A stretch of DNA of 64,000 nt, from the NCBI GenBank assembly GCA_002772745.1, contig PFDV01000005.1, forward strand, positions 324,083 through 388,082. Direction: 5' to 3'. Position 1 is the stretch's first letter, and every line of letters begins with the position of its first letter. Shown piece after piece: positions 54,031 to 63,318 of this stretch. Under the pieces are notes generated by a model. The model saw only the letters and a program-made list of their open reading frames with translations, did not search any database and was not told where the DNA came from. Made by a program: the position numbers and the translations under genes. Source of the stretch: Candidatus Peregrinibacteria bacterium CG10_big_fil_rev_8_21_14_0_10_55_24 (GTDB taxonomy: Bacteria; Patescibacteriota; Gracilibacteria; Peribacterales; Peribacteraceae).

Positions 54031-54405
54031 ATGCCTTTCGTCCTCGCACTCGACATCGGCACCAAGCGCACGGGCGTTGCGTGTGCGGATTCCTCTACCG
54101 GGGTTGCGGTCGTTCTCCCGACCCTCTTGCATGATGCGCCAGAGGAGCTTGTGGAGGCTGTCTGCAGATTGGCGGATGAGCGAAAAGTGCAAGAACTTGT
54201 GGTTGGTCTTCCCCTACTTCCTTCCGGGGAGCGTGGTGCGCAGGCGCGCCTTGTGGAAGAGGTGGTACAAGCACTCAAAGAACGAGGTTTGCAGGTTTCT
54301 GTGCTCGATGAGCGCTTCTCCTCACCCAGGGGCCCCTCTCAGGATCCTGATGCAGAAGCGGCGTGTACGATGCTCCTCACCTATTTTCAGCGACGAGGTA
54401 GTTGA
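54031..54405 (+). CDS. ruvX: Putative pre-16S rRNA nuclease (RuvX/YqgF)
   Basis: 124 residues. RNase-H-like nuclease that finishes the 16S rRNA 5' end; also described as a Holliday-junction resolvase-like protein. Conserved blocks: LALDIGTKRTGVA (catalytic Asp), ELVVGLPLLPSGERG, SVLDERFSS and the late DPDAEAA (Asp/Glu) near the C-terminus. All acidic residues of the active site look present. It is just upstream of the promoter of the sigma-like gene. Confidence 0.9.
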   Translation: MPFVLALDIGTKRTGVACADSSTGVAVVLPTLLHDAPEELVEAVCRLADERKVQELVVGLPLLPSGERGAQARLVEEVVQALKERGLQVSVLDERFSSPRGPSQDPDAEAACTMLLTYFQRRGS

Positions 54406-54429
54406 CAAACGCTAAAAAGTTATTAAAAT
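54402..54429 (+). promoter_or_regulatory. Promoter of the sigma-region-4/HARE gene
   Basis: -35 TTGACA (54402-54407, perfect), 16-nt spacer, -10 TAAAAT (54424-54429). The chosen start (54575) leaves a leader of ~140 nt. Confidence 0.65.
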
Positions 54430-54475
54430 CTAATCCTTTACGTTCTTTGCATCCTCTGGTTGACCAAACGACAAC

Positions 54476-54502
54476 AAGCCATATCTATGGCTTAGCGTCT
54501 AG
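54476..54502 (+). promoter_or_regulatory. Alternative hairpins in the leader of the sigma-like gene
   Basis: AAGCCAT-ATCT-ATGGCTT is a perfect 7-bp hairpin (54476-54493). Its 3' arm can instead pair with the next segment (TGGCT...AGCCA, the latter at about 54498-54502), giving a mutually exclusive fold, as in attenuators. Whether it regulates anything is untested. Confidence 0.35.
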
Positions 54503-54574
54503 CCAATCGTGCACGAAATCTTTTCCAACTGTCAAATATTTGGTACAAAGAGGGTTGTTCTTCACCCCGCTTCC

Positions 54575-55681
54575 ATGACTGACTCTTCCGCTCTCGCCTC
54601 CACAACGATGCAAAAGGGCACTGGCACAGCCCAGTTGACTCTTAACCTGCATGATCTTCTCGATAATCTCTTTCTCGTCCTCACGGACAAGGAAGCGGCG
54701 GTCATTGAGAAACGTTTTGCCCTCAAGGGCAGTCAAAAACAGACGTTGGAGCGTATCGGAAAGCACTTTAACGTTACGCGGGAGCGCATCCGGCAGATTG
54801 AGAGCATTGCGCTGGGCAAACTACGCCGCACCGTGCGTACGACGAAGCTCGATGAAGTCAACCAGCTCGCGAAGGCGATTCTGCAATCCCACGGCGGATT
54901 GATGCGCGAAGACACTCTTTTGAGTAATGTTCTTAAACGCATTCAGGGAAGCCGCGAGATCGACGGCACGGTCCTGAGACTCTCGTTCTCCATTGATCCA
55001 GAAATGGAACTGGGCCCGCGCAGCAACACGTTCGTTCCCTTCTGGCACTTGAGTTCTCTCGTCATGGATGACATCACCAAGATTGTCAACGGCATGGTGA
55101 AAATCCTCAAGAAGCGCAAGAGTTGCATGGGTGCCGAGGAGATTGTTTCCGCCATCCAGGCACTCAACCTGTTCGAAGGTCGCGTGCCCAGCCGCGAACT
55201 CGTCGGAAGTTCTCTGACAATCGATGAGCGTCTGAAGGAAATCCCCGAGGGTTGGGGGCTTACCGATTGGCGCTTCGTCCGTCCCAGGAGTATCCGCGAT
55301 AAAGTGGAAATCATCCTCAAGAAGTCCGGGGAGCCGCTTCACTTCATGGAGATTGCCAACCGCATCCGTGAGGCGAATTTCGACCATAAGAACGTTACGG
55401 TTCAGGCCGTGCACAATGAGCTCATCCGTTATCCGCAGTTTGTTCTGGTAGGTCGCGGCCTCTATGCCCTCAAGGAATGGGGATACGAGCCGGGTACCGT
55501 TGCGGATGTCATCGAACGTATTCTTCGCAGCAAGGGCCCTCTGAGCAAGCGTGAGATCATTGCCGAGGTTGCTAAACAGCGCACGGTGAAGGTCGGTACG
55601 ATTTCTCTCAATCTTCAAAAGATGCCCTACTTCAAGCGCGTGGGCCGCGCGGTGTACGCGTTCGAGTCTTCGAAGAAGTAG
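54575..55681 (+). CDS. Sigma-70 region 4 / HARE-HTH transcription factor-like protein
   Basis: 368 residues from ATG 54575 (frame open to 54509). Residues about 30-85 are a sigma-70 region 4: LTDKEAAVIEKRFALKGSQKQTLERIGKHFNVTRERIRQIE, which would contact -35 DNA. No region 2 follows, so it is not a complete sigma factor. The second half has a HARE-HTH winged helix (about 248-305, SIRDKVEIILKKSGEPLHFMEIANRIREANF), as in RNA polymerase delta. A second similar unit at the end (SKREIIAEVAKQRTVK) may exist. Probably a transcription regulator that binds RNA polymerase. Confidence 0.75.
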   Translation: MTDSSALASTTMQKGTGTAQLTLNLHDLLDNLFLVLTDKEAAVIEKRFALKGSQKQTLERIGKHFNVTRERIRQIESIALGKLRRTVRTTKLDEVNQLAKAILQSHGGLMREDTLLSNVLKRIQGSREIDGTVLRLSFSIDPEMELGPRSNTFVPFWHLSSLVMDDITKIVNGMVKILKKRKSCMGAEEIVSAIQALNLFEGRVPSRELVGSSLTIDERLKEIPEGWGLTDWRFVRPRSIRDKVEIILKKSGEPLHFMEIANRIREANFDHKNVTVQAVHNELIRYPQFVLVGRGLYALKEWGYEPGTVADVIERILRSKGPLSKREIIAEVAKQRTVKVGTISLNLQKMPYFKRVGRAVYAFESSKK

Positions 55682-55726
55682 TGCAGCTGTTTGGATATTT
55701 CTTCATCAACGACCTCTTCTCATCGT

Positions 55727-56620
55727 ATGTTGCAGCGGAAAGTCTCTTCTGTCTCTCTCCTCTGCGCGTGGTGCGCGCTCCTTCTTGTTGCATGTACGAC
55801 CAATGAGCCTCCTCCCCTTCCTCAAGGGGAACAAACGGTGACCGGTGTTCTCTTCCCTGCTCCGCTCTCGCGCATTCGACGCGGGACTCACCTTCTCACG
55901 CAGGAGGGGGAAACGCTTTTCTATGTGGAGAGTGCGCGGGTGAACCTCCGTTCTTTGGAGCAGAAGCGTCTCGAACTGAAAGGAACGCTTGAGTACAACA
56001 CCAATCCTCACGACCTCCCCGTGCTCATCGCCCAGGAGGCCCTGGTCATGGAGGAAGAACAAAAGCATTGGGAGTACCCCACCATCGGCATTGACTTCTC
56101 CCTCCCCGCTGCGTGGCGTTCCATCGAGGATCCGGCACGCTCTGAAGTCCGCTTGTATGCCGCGGATGCCACGGAAGCGAGCGTTCTCATCAACCGCACC
56201 GAAGGGACTGTAGAGCTGCTTGACCATCCGTTTCCCGTTGTCGTGGACGGTATTCAGGCTGAACGACAGGTAGATGAGACGAGCGGCAGCGAGCTCGTGC
56301 GCATCTTGTGGGGTACAGTCGGTGAGAATCCCATGTACATCCACCTCCTCTTTGCTCCAAAGGACGAAGATCCGCAGGCGGAGAAGTCGGTATGGTTTGC
56401 ACTCCTCAACAACATGATGATCTCCCGGAAGGATACTCAGACCGAAGGGCAGTCCACCTCTTCTGCACCCACAGGCTCCGGTTCTGCGGTTGGTATGCCC
56501 TGTGGTGGTACAGCGGGTGTGCTTTGCCCCCAAGGTCAGTTCTGTGATATCACGGATTTGCAGGAAAACATTGGCATTTGCCGTCGAAGCACCGGTGCAG
56601 GCCAGAAGGGTGTACGTTAA
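55727..56620 (+). CDS. Predicted lipoprotein, Cys-rich C-terminus
   Basis: 297 residues from ATG 55727 with a type II signal sequence and lipobox LLLVAC. The core resembles an unknown beta-rich domain. The C-terminal end is Ser-rich followed by a Cys-rich tag ([29 protein letters not shown]), six Cys or so, similar in style to the Cys tags of other secreted proteins here. No family recognised. Lies between the sigma-like gene and recA on the same strand. Confidence 0.7.
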   Translation: MLQRKVSSVSLLCAWCALLLVACTTNEPPPLPQGEQTVTGVLFPAPLSRIRRGTHLLTQEGETLFYVESARVNLRSLEQKRLELKGTLEYNTNPHDLPVLIAQEALVMEEEQKHWEYPTIGIDFSLPAAWRSIEDPARSEVRLYAADATEASVLINRTEGTVELLDHPFPVVVDGIQAERQVDETSGSELVRILWGTVGENPMYIHLLFAPKDEDPQAEKSVWFALLNNMMISRKDTQTEGQSTSSAPTGSGSAVGMPCGGTAGVLCPQGQFCDITDLQENIGICRRSTGAGQKGVR

Positions 56621-56736
56621 TACACCACAATACTTCGTTTACCTCGCAAGTGCAAACGCTTGTTCGTTTAAGCGGATTCCATACCATGTGGGTGTACGTA
56701 CTACCACCCTTTCTCTTCCTCCTCTCCTCCCCTACC

Positions 56737-57801
56737 ATGACGAAGTCCTCCACCAAGTCTTCTATGAAGCCCTCAGGAACAACCGGTACGAAAGATCCTC
56801 GTGCCGAAGCGCTCAAAGCAGCACTCGCACAAATCGAGAAGCAGTATGGTCAAGGTGCCATTATGCAGATGGATAAGGTCCAGACCAGTAATATTGAACG
56901 GTTCTCTTCGGGGTCGCTGTCCCTGGATATCGCACTGGGAGGCGGCCTCCCTAAAGGACGCGTGGTCGAGATTTTCGGCCCGGAATCCTCGGGGAAAACC
57001 ACTCTTGCTCTCCATGCCATTGCTCAAGTGCAGCGTCTTGGCGGCAAAGCAGCGTTCATTGACGCTGAACATGCCTTGGATATTCAGTATGCAAAGAAAA
57101 TCGGCGTCAATATCGACGAACTCTTGATCTCTCAGCCCGACGACGGAGAGCAAGCACTGGAAATCACCGAGACTCTGGTACGTTCAAGCGGTCTGGATAT
57201 CATTGTCATCGATTCCGTCGCCGCCCTCACTCCGCGTGCGGAAATCGAGGGGATGATGGGAGACAATCATATGGGCCTTCAGGCGCGCCTGATGAGCCAG
57301 GCCCTCAGAAAGCTTACATCTATCGTGAGCAAAACGAGTTGCTCGGTGATTTTTATCAATCAAATCCGTATGAAGATCGGCGTGATGTTTGGCAATCCGG
57401 AAACAACGACAGGAGGCAATGCACTCAAGTTCTACGCTTCCGTCCGCCTTGATGTCCGTCGTATCGATAAAATACTGGAGAAGATCACCGTCGCAGGTGC
57501 GGATACGCAGGAGATCGTGGGGAACCGTACGAGGGTCAAGGTGGTGAAGAACAAGGTCGCTCCACCCTTCCGCCAAGCCGAGTTCGATATCCTCTATGCC
57601 CATGGTATCAGCAGAGAGGGCGACATCATCGATTTGGGCACGAAGCACGGTATTATCGAAAAGTCCGGTGCGTACTTCCGATATGGTGAGGATACCCTGG
57701 GACAGGGCCGGGAACAGGTCCGCGTATTTCTGGTACAGAATCCCAAGGTCGCTGCTGCCATAGAGAAGGAGATCCACGCGAGAATTGAGGGCGCAGCGTG
57801 A
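56737..57801 (+). CDS. recA: DNA recombinase RecA
   Basis: 354 residues. ATP-dependent strand exchange and LexA/UmuD co-protease in SOS. Walker [10 protein letters not shown] (81-89), then FIDAEHALD, the DNA-binding and Walker B regions ([35 protein letters not shown]), L2 region [17 protein letters not shown]. Ends in a normal C-terminal domain. The start at 56737 ([10 protein letters not shown]) fits the known N-terminus; the frame to 56578 is not conserved. A strong terminator follows (57853-57880). Confidence 0.97.
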   Translation: MTKSSTKSSMKPSGTTGTKDPRAEALKAALAQIEKQYGQGAIMQMDKVQTSNIERFSSGSLSLDIALGGGLPKGRVVEIFGPESSGKTTLALHAIAQVQRLGGKAAFIDAEHALDIQYAKKIGVNIDELLISQPDDGEQALEITETLVRSSGLDIIVIDSVAALTPRAEIEGMMGDNHMGLQARLMSQALRKLTSIVSKTSCSVIFINQIRMKIGVMFGNPETTTGGNALKFYASVRLDVRRIDKILEKITVAGADTQEIVGNRTRVKVVKNKVAPPFRQAEFDILYAHGISREGDIIDLGTKHGIIEKSGAYFRYGEDTLGQGREQVRVFLVQNPKVAAAIEKEIHARIEGAA

Positions 57802-57852
57802 GTTTCTCTGTTCCTTTCCACAGCCTTTCCACAAGTGCTCCTCAGAGCGCCC

Positions 57853-57880
57853 AACATCCTTGATGGCTATCAAGGATGTT
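57853..57880 (+). terminator. Hairpin terminator after recA
   Basis: AACATCCTTGAT-GGCT-ATCAAGGATGTT is a perfect 12-bp stem with a 4-base loop, followed by TTTCGTT. It lies 52 nt after the recA stop and before the dnaB promoter. Confidence 0.75.
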
Positions 57881-57883
57881 TCG

Positions 57884-57911
57884 TTGCCCCGGGCGCGCTG
57901 AGTCGTACAAT
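57884..57911 (+). promoter_or_regulatory. Promoter of dnaB
   Basis: -35 TTGCCC (57884-57889), 16-nt spacer, -10 TACAAT (57906-57911). ATG 57923 is 11 nt after the -10, so the message is nearly leaderless. Confidence 0.55.
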
Positions 57912-57922
57912 GCCGTCCTACC

Positions 57923-59296
57923 ATGCCTCCTCAGAGCACCCGCGCCGCGCCCGCAACAGTGGAAACCCAGCCACACTCTACCGAAGCAGAGCGCACGGTC
58001 ATTGGTGCTCTGCTCATGGATCCGGATGCCATTCTCAAGGTGACGGATTTCCTCACTCCCGATGATTTTTACGATCCGGTACTCAGGGACATCTTTCAGG
58101 TCATGTTTGTTCTCTACCAGGAACATGAGCCCATCGATTTTGTCACGGTTTCCTCCAAACTTGTAGATAACAAGAAGATTCAGAGCATAGGAGGAACAGC
58201 ATTCCTTGCGCAGCTCTCTGCGGAAGTGCCCACTTCGTCGCACATTTACCAGTACGGACAAATCGTGAAGACAAAATCGATCCACAGACGCATCATCCGC
58301 GCCGGTCAGCAGATCACGGCGCTCGGTTACGAACAGGAACGTCACGTACCCGAACTGTTGGAGGAGGTGGAAAAAACCGTTTTCCAAATCACGAACACCT
58401 ATCTCAAGGAGAAATTCATCCATATTCGGGATATCCTTGAAAAGCGTTATGAACGCTTTGCAGAGTTGCACGAAGCCGGAGATGATGAGATGACCAAAGG
58501 GGTGCCTACGGGCTTCCACGGTTTGGATCAGAAGTTTTCGGGTTTGCAGCCCAGTGATTTGGTCATCATCGCTGCAAGGCCCAGTATGGGAAAGACTAGT
58601 TTAGCGCTTAACATAGCCCAAAATGTCGCCATTAAATTCCACAAAAACGTCGGGGTCTTCTCTCTGGAAATGAGTAAAGAGCAACTGGTAGATCGATTAT
58701 TCGCCTCCATGTTGGGAGTGGACTCCTGGAAACTCCAGCGCGGCAAACTCGATGATGGAGATTTCCAAAACATGGGTCCCATCATGGACGAACTCAATAA
58801 GGCAAATATCTTCATTGATGATTCGGTCATTTCCTCCATGCCGGAACTCCGTGCAAAATCACGGCGCCTTCAGATGGAGCATGGTCTCGATCTGCTTGTC
58901 ATTGATTACCTCCAGCTTATGAGCACGGGGCACCAGGCATTCATCGGTAACCGCGTGCAGGAAATTTCTGAGATTTCCCGATCGCTCAAGCAGCTCGCAC
59001 GCGAACTGCACGTGCCCATCATCGCTCTCTCCCAGCTTTCCCGTGCCGTGGAAAACCGGCCCGGTAATATCCCCCAGCTCTCCGACCTGCGCGAATCAGG
59101 TTCCATTGAGCAAGATGCGGATATTGTGATGATGATGTACCGGGAGGACTATTACGAGGAGGACAGCGATAGACCCGGCATGACCGATATCTACATTCGC
59201 AAGCACAGAAACGGGCCGATCGGACGCGTGGAACTCCTCTTCCGCAAGGAACAAATGCGTTTCTACGACGTGGATAAAGCCCATTCAGCCGCATAA
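57923..59296 (+). CDS. dnaB: Replicative DNA helicase DnaB
   Basis: 457 residues. Hexameric 5'-3' helicase of the replication fork. N-terminal domain (20-120; HSTEAERTVIGALLMDPDAI), linker, and RecA-like C-terminal domain with Walker A ARPSMGKTS (218-226), Walker B DLLVIDYLQLM, and the late VENRPGNIPQLSDLRESGSIEQDAD segment. All motifs look normal; no intein. Start and short leader are supported by the promoter at 57884-57911. Confidence 0.97.
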   Translation: MPPQSTRAAPATVETQPHSTEAERTVIGALLMDPDAILKVTDFLTPDDFYDPVLRDIFQVMFVLYQEHEPIDFVTVSSKLVDNKKIQSIGGTAFLAQLSAEVPTSSHIYQYGQIVKTKSIHRRIIRAGQQITALGYEQERHVPELLEEVEKTVFQITNTYLKEKFIHIRDILEKRYERFAELHEAGDDEMTKGVPTGFHGLDQKFSGLQPSDLVIIAARPSMGKTSLALNIAQNVAIKFHKNVGVFSLEMSKEQLVDRLFASMLGVDSWKLQRGKLDDGDFQNMGPIMDELNKANIFIDDSVISSMPELRAKSRRLQMEHGLDLLVIDYLQLMSTGHQAFIGNRVQEISEISRSLKQLARELHVPIIALSQLSRAVENRPGNIPQLSDLRESGSIEQDADIVMMMYREDYYEEDSDRPGMTDIYIRKHRNGPIGRVELLFRKEQMRFYDVDKAHSAA

Positions 59297-59297
59297 T

Positions 59298-59326
59298 TTG
59301 CCGTCCCATTCCTGCACAGCTACAGT
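59298..59326 (+). promoter_or_regulatory. Promoter of mraY
   Basis: -35 TTGCCG (59298-59303), 17-nt spacer, -10 TACAGT (59321-59326); ATG 59336 follows 9 nt later. Confidence 0.55.
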
Positions 59327-59335
59327 AACTCAGTT

Positions 59336-60388
59336 ATGATCGACTTCATTCCTGTGCGTCCCGATATTTCTTTGGTTGCGATCCTTGGATACACACTCCT
59401 TGCCTTTGCAATTGGTTTGGTTCTCACGCCTTGGTTTCTTGCATTCCTTAAAAAAAACAACCTTGGCAAACAGTTGAGAGTCGAGACCATTGACGGTCGA
59501 GATCCTGCGATCTTCCGCAAATATCACAACGACAAATGGGGTACGCCGACCATGGGGGGACTGCTCATTTGGGGGTCGATTTTCCTTACGATATTTGGTT
59601 CAAGACTCTTCTCTTTCTTCGGATGGGTTGAAAATTCACTGCTTCAGCGCGGACAGGTATACCTCCCCATCTTCACGCTTTTGGCGTTGGGCACTCTTGG
59701 CGTCGTTGACGATTTTATCAATATACGCGGTGTCAAGAAGGGACTTGATTGGTTTCCAAAGCTGCTCTTCCTTCTCCTCATAGCTACTGCTGGTGCATTG
59801 TGGTTCTCGCTGAAATTGGGGTACAACGAAGTGCATGTTCCTTTCTACGGTCCGTTGTGGGTGGGCTACTGGTACATACCGATCTTCATTTTCATCCTTA
59901 TCGGTACTGCAAATGCGGTGAATGTCACCGATGGTCTGGATGGACTTGCCAGTGGGCTGCTGGCCATTGCATTTGGTTCCTTCGGTGTTTTGGCTTACCT
60001 GAGCGGATTGTCCGTACTCGCCGCTTTTTGCGGCGTCTGTGTGGGAGCCATTGCGGCATTCCTCTGGCACAACATTCCGCCAGCGCTCTTCTTTATGGGC
60101 GATACGGGTTCACTTGCCCTGGGCGGGACACTCGGTGTCATCGCATTGATGATTGATCAGGTTTTAGTGCTACCGCTCATAGGTTTCATCTTTGTCGTCG
60201 AAATGCTCTCGGTGATCATCCAGCTGACAAGTAAAAAACTGCGAGGCGGCAAAAAAGTGTTCCGTGCCGCCCCCATTCATCATCACTTCGAGGCGCTGGA
60301 TTGGGGCGAGAGTAAGGTGACGATGCGGCTTTGGATTATCGGTTTCTTTGCAGCTTTCCTCGGGATTCTCGTAGGAATTGTGGGGTAA
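59336..60388 (+). CDS. mraY: Phospho-N-acetylmuramoyl-pentapeptide transferase
   Basis: 350 residues, ten membrane segments. Makes lipid I by moving phospho-MurNAc-pentapeptide to undecaprenyl phosphate. Motifs: KWGTPTMGGLL, LGVVDDFINI (the DD pair), ANAVNVTDGLDGLASG, FMGDTGSLALGG and the MraY-specific APIHHHFE near the end. Unlike in most bacteria, it is not in a mur-fts cluster: dnaB is upstream and gapdh downstream. It has its own leaderless-type promoter. Confidence 0.96.
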   Translation: MIDFIPVRPDISLVAILGYTLLAFAIGLVLTPWFLAFLKKNNLGKQLRVETIDGRDPAIFRKYHNDKWGTPTMGGLLIWGSIFLTIFGSRLFSFFGWVENSLLQRGQVYLPIFTLLALGTLGVVDDFINIRGVKKGLDWFPKLLFLLLIATAGALWFSLKLGYNEVHVPFYGPLWVGYWYIPIFIFILIGTANAVNVTDGLDGLASGLLAIAFGSFGVLAYLSGLSVLAAFCGVCVGAIAAFLWHNIPPALFFMGDTGSLALGGTLGVIALMIDQVLVLPLIGFIFVVEMLSVIIQLTSKKLRGGKKVFRAAPIHHHFEALDWGESKVTMRLWIIGFFAAFLGILVGIVG

Positions 60389-60409
60389 TTGAATGCCAGC
60401 CCTCTTACC

Positions 60410-60438
60410 TTGCGAAACACGCACTCCTGCGTCATGAT
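60410..60438 (+). promoter_or_regulatory. Promoter of the gapdh-fbp pair
   Basis: -35 TTGCGA (60410-60415), 17-nt spacer, -10 CATGAT (60433-60438). ATG at 60445 is 6 nt after the -10 and 60448 is 9 nt after it. Confidence 0.45.
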
Positions 60439-60444
60439 GCAGAT

Positions 60445-61458
60445 ATGATGCGCATTGCTATTAACGGCTATGGCCGTATTGGCAGAAACGTACACAGACA
60501 ATTCATTCAACGGTTTGCCAAGGACTTTCAGGTGGTTGCGGTCAACGCATCCTCTTCCGCAGATATGCGTGCGTACCTCTTGAAGTACGATTCCTTGCAC
60601 CGACGTTTGGATGCCGATGTGCAACTCACAGGAGAGGATTTTTCCGTGAACGGGTCTCTGGTAAAAGTCGTGAAGGAACGAGAGCCTGGTAACTGTCCCT
60701 GGAAGGATCTAGGCATCGAAATCGTCGTAGAGGCAACGGGGAATTTCGTGAAGCGTGAACAGTGTGAAGGGCACCTGAAAGCAGGTGCCAAACGCGTACT
60801 CGTTACGGCTCCCATGAAAGACAATACGCCGACGTTCGTCATGGGAGTGAATGACGACCAGCTCACGTCCGCTATGGACATCATCTCCAATGCTTCATGC
60901 ACGACCAACTGTATTGCGCCCGTCATCATGATTATGGACAGGGAATTTGGAGTTGAGCGTCTGCTGGTGAGTTCCGTGCATGCGTACACGGCTACCCAAA
61001 ATCTTCTGGATAACAAGACGCGCGAAGGCAGTGATCTTCGACGTGCACGGGCGGCAACGCTCTCGATGATCCCCACCAAGACCGGTGCCGTAAAGGCTTG
61101 TGCGAAGATTTTTCCTCATCTCAAAGGCAAAATCGACGGCATGGCATTCCGCGTTCCCGTTCCTACGGTGAGCTGCGCATACATGGCGTTCTTCTTGAAG
61201 AAGGCAACCACCGAAGAGGAGATCAACGAGAAGCTCCGTTCGGCAGCCACGACCATGAACGACGCACTCGCAGTTTCTGATGATCAGTGTGTTTCGATAG
61301 ATTTTCAGACAGACCCGCATTCTTCCATCGTTGATCTCCCCTCGACGAAGGTTGTCGACGGTACTGCTGCGCAAATCTTGAGCTGGTACGACAATGAGTG
61401 GGGATACGCCATGCGCGTTACGGAGATGGTTGTGCGTTTGGCCAGCTTCCTGAAATAA
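60445..61458 (+). CDS. gap: Glyceraldehyde-3-phosphate dehydrogenase
   Basis: 337 residues. Oxidises G3P to 1,3-bisphosphoglycerate with NAD(P). Rossmann start INGYGRIGRNVHRQF, catalytic Cys152 in SNASCTTNCIAPV, and SWYDNEWGYAMRV at the end. The coenzyme-binding loop reads VAVNASSSAD where NAD-specific enzymes have Asp after Asn; the missing Asp may allow NADP, but that is inference. ATGs at 60445 and 60448 are both possible. Its stop is 2 nt before the fbp start. Confidence 0.96.
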   Translation: MMRIAINGYGRIGRNVHRQFIQRFAKDFQVVAVNASSSADMRAYLLKYDSLHRRLDADVQLTGEDFSVNGSLVKVVKEREPGNCPWKDLGIEIVVEATGNFVKREQCEGHLKAGAKRVLVTAPMKDNTPTFVMGVNDDQLTSAMDIISNASCTTNCIAPVIMIMDREFGVERLLVSSVHAYTATQNLLDNKTREGSDLRRARAATLSMIPTKTGAVKACAKIFPHLKGKIDGMAFRVPVPTVSCAYMAFFLKKATTEEEINEKLRSAATTMNDALAVSDDQCVSIDFQTDPHSSIVDLPSTKVVDGTAAQILSWYDNEWGYAMRVTEMVVRLASFLK

Positions 61459-61460
61459 CT

Positions 61461-62393
61461 ATGTTTCTCCTTCCCCTCCCCTCCGAACGTACGTCTCTCA
61501 ATGCGCATCTTCGCAGCGCAGGGGCTCCCGATGCGTTGCGCCATCTGATTCTCGATATCTCCCGGGCGGCAAAGTATATCAGTTATGCCATTAAAACGAC
61601 GGAGACCGGCCTTTCGGGCGGAACAAATCAATCGGGGGAAAAGCAACTTCAGCTCGATGTCTTGAGTGACACGATCGTCAGTCATTACCTTGCCGAGAGC
61701 GGTCTTGTGGCCAGTTATGCTTCGGAGGAAGCCGAAGAGCTCATCATCTTCTCCGACAACGCTCCCTACACGGTTGTCTTCGATCCTCTCGACGGTTCTT
61801 CACTCGTAGAGGCGAATTTTGCCATCGGCTCCATCTTTGGAATTTACGAGGGGCTGGATTGCCTTGGGAAAACACCCCGGGAACAAGTGGCTGCGCTCTA
61901 TGTGATCTACGGCCCCAGAACACTCCTTGTCTATTCTTGCGGCAAAGGTGTTCACTCTTTTATCCTCAATGATGTCGGTGAGTTCATTCTCTATCAGGAA
62001 TACCACGGCATTGCCGATACTGCGAAGAATTACAGCCCAGGAAACCTGCGAGCGCTCGCTGATAATCCCGCCTACGACTCCGTGCTTCACGATTGGCTCA
62101 AGCGCGAACTCACTCTGCGCTACTCCGGGTGCATGGTGGCGGATATTCACCACATCATCGCCAAGGGGCAGGGCATATTTACGAATGTGGGTGGCAGCAA
62201 GTATCCACAGGGGAAACTGCGTTTGGTTTTCGAATGCGGGCCGTTTGCCTACCTGGTGGAACAAGCAGGAGGCGCATCCTCCAACGGGAATGTCTCCATT
62301 CTCGATGTACCGATTGAGAATATTCATCAGCGTACCCCCGTTATCATCGGCTCTGCGCATGAAGTTGCTGCAGTAACCAAAGCGCTGCGTTAA
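61461..62393 (+). CDS. fbp: Fructose-1,6-bisphosphatase, class I
   Basis: 310 residues. Hydrolyses fructose-1,6-bisphosphate in gluconeogenesis. Metal- and substrate-binding FDPLDGSSLVEANFAIGSIFGIY, the early GTNQSGEKQLQLDVLSD, the later YSGCMVADIHHII and KLRLVFECGPFAYLVEQAGG all match class I FBPase. It starts 2 nt after gap and should be co-transcribed, favouring the gluconeogenic or sugar-phosphate recycling direction. The 3' end overlaps the convergent 62390 gene by 4 nt. Confidence 0.95.
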   Translation: MFLLPLPSERTSLNAHLRSAGAPDALRHLILDISRAAKYISYAIKTTETGLSGGTNQSGEKQLQLDVLSDTIVSHYLAESGLVASYASEEAEELIIFSDNAPYTVVFDPLDGSSLVEANFAIGSIFGIYEGLDCLGKTPREQVAALYVIYGPRTLLVYSCGKGVHSFILNDVGEFILYQEYHGIADTAKNYSPGNLRALADNPAYDSVLHDWLKRELTLRYSGCMVADIHHIIAKGQGIFTNVGGSKYPQGKLRLVFECGPFAYLVEQAGGASSNGNVSILDVPIENIHQRTPVIIGSAHEVAAVTKALR

Positions 62394-62683
62394 TCCCAGA
62401 ATGGTTCTGTGAGTGCCTTGGAGATGGCTTCTTCCAGAGGTTGGTAGGCTTCGATTTCTTTCTCCTTTCCCTCCACGCGAAACGCGTGCTTCATGGAACG
62501 GTACGTGCCCCAGGGGTAGTACTGTTTCTTCGCCCTTCGTCGCTTGCCATTCTCGGGAGCTGTTGCAGGTTCCTCCACGGGGAGAGGCTTGGGGTTACCG
62601 GATTTCATCCAATCGACTTTTCCCAGAACTTGCCGTAATTTTGGATCGACATACACGAGATCGTCGTCAGTAAAATTTGTCAT
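62390..62683 (-). CDS. Hypothetical basic protein, 97 aa
   Basis: Starts MTNFTDDDLVYVDPKLRQ, with a basic patch KRRRAKKQYYPWG in the middle and an acidic end. No family recognised. The ATGA overlap with 62680-63267 indicates translational coupling to that membrane protein. A soluble partner of it or a nucleic-acid-binding protein are both possible. Confidence 0.55.
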   Translation of the reverse strand: MTNFTDDDLVYVDPKLRQVLGKVDWMKSGNPKPLPVEEPATAPENGKRRRAKKQYYPWGTYRSMKHAFRVEGKEKEIEAYQPLEEAISKALTEPFWD

Positions 62684-63267
62684 AGATTTAAGTGAAGGCG
62701 ATGATCTTCCGGTTGTGGAGCAGAGGGAGGTGGCGGAGGACGGGGGTGGCTCAACTGGTCTGGTCTACTGGATGTTGCGGAGGAATCTTCCGGATGATGG
62801 AAGAGTTCACGAACCTGTGAACGCCTTTGCTCTTGCACGCGCAGAAGGCCGTAGAAGAGTACGATCACACTGCCGATAAACGCGACGAAAATGCCAAAGC
62901 GTATCTCCATGCGAGAGAATTCGAACGTGACTTTTGCAAGCACCGAGAGCGCAGCGAGCACAAGAACTGTTGCCTGCGCACCACAGAAGAGCCGCACGTA
63001 CTCTCGATACTGTTTGCGAATGAGTATCGGGCCTCCGGCAAGCGGCAACAGCGTGATGAGGAGGACAAAAATGTGGATGAGCAGGATCGAGATGCCAACA
63101 AACGAGGTATAAAACCCCAACCCTGAATAGACGACACGATCACTGCCAAGCATATGTCCGCTTGCCCAGGGGAGAAAAACGCCTACAAGCGCAACAACGG
63201 AAGCCCCGTTGAGGATCTGCTCCTCCGGTTCTAACGAGCGCAGGCGCTGGAAGAGGCTTCCGGCCAT
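62680..63267 (-). CDS. Hypothetical four-helix membrane protein
   Basis: 195 residues from ATG 63267 (frame open to 63285). Four membrane segments (GASVVALVGVFLPWASG, SFVGISILLIHIFVLLITLL, ATVLVLAALSVLAKVTF, GIFVAFIGSVIVLFYGLL) and a long Pro/Ser-rich cytoplasmic or external tail (RPPPPPSAPQP). No family recognised. It overlaps the downstream 97-aa gene by 4 nt. Confidence 0.65.
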   Translation of the reverse strand: MAGSLFQRLRSLEPEEQILNGASVVALVGVFLPWASGHMLGSDRVVYSGLGFYTSFVGISILLIHIFVLLITLLPLAGGPILIRKQYREYVRLFCGAQATVLVLAALSVLAKVTFEFSRMEIRFGIFVAFIGSVIVLFYGLLRVQEQRRSQVRELFHHPEDSSATSSRPDQLSHPRPPPPPSAPQPEDHRLHLNL

Positions 63268-63318
63268 GTGGGGGCAGCATAGCACCCGCCGTGCGATACG
63301 ACTAGACTAGTCTTGCTT

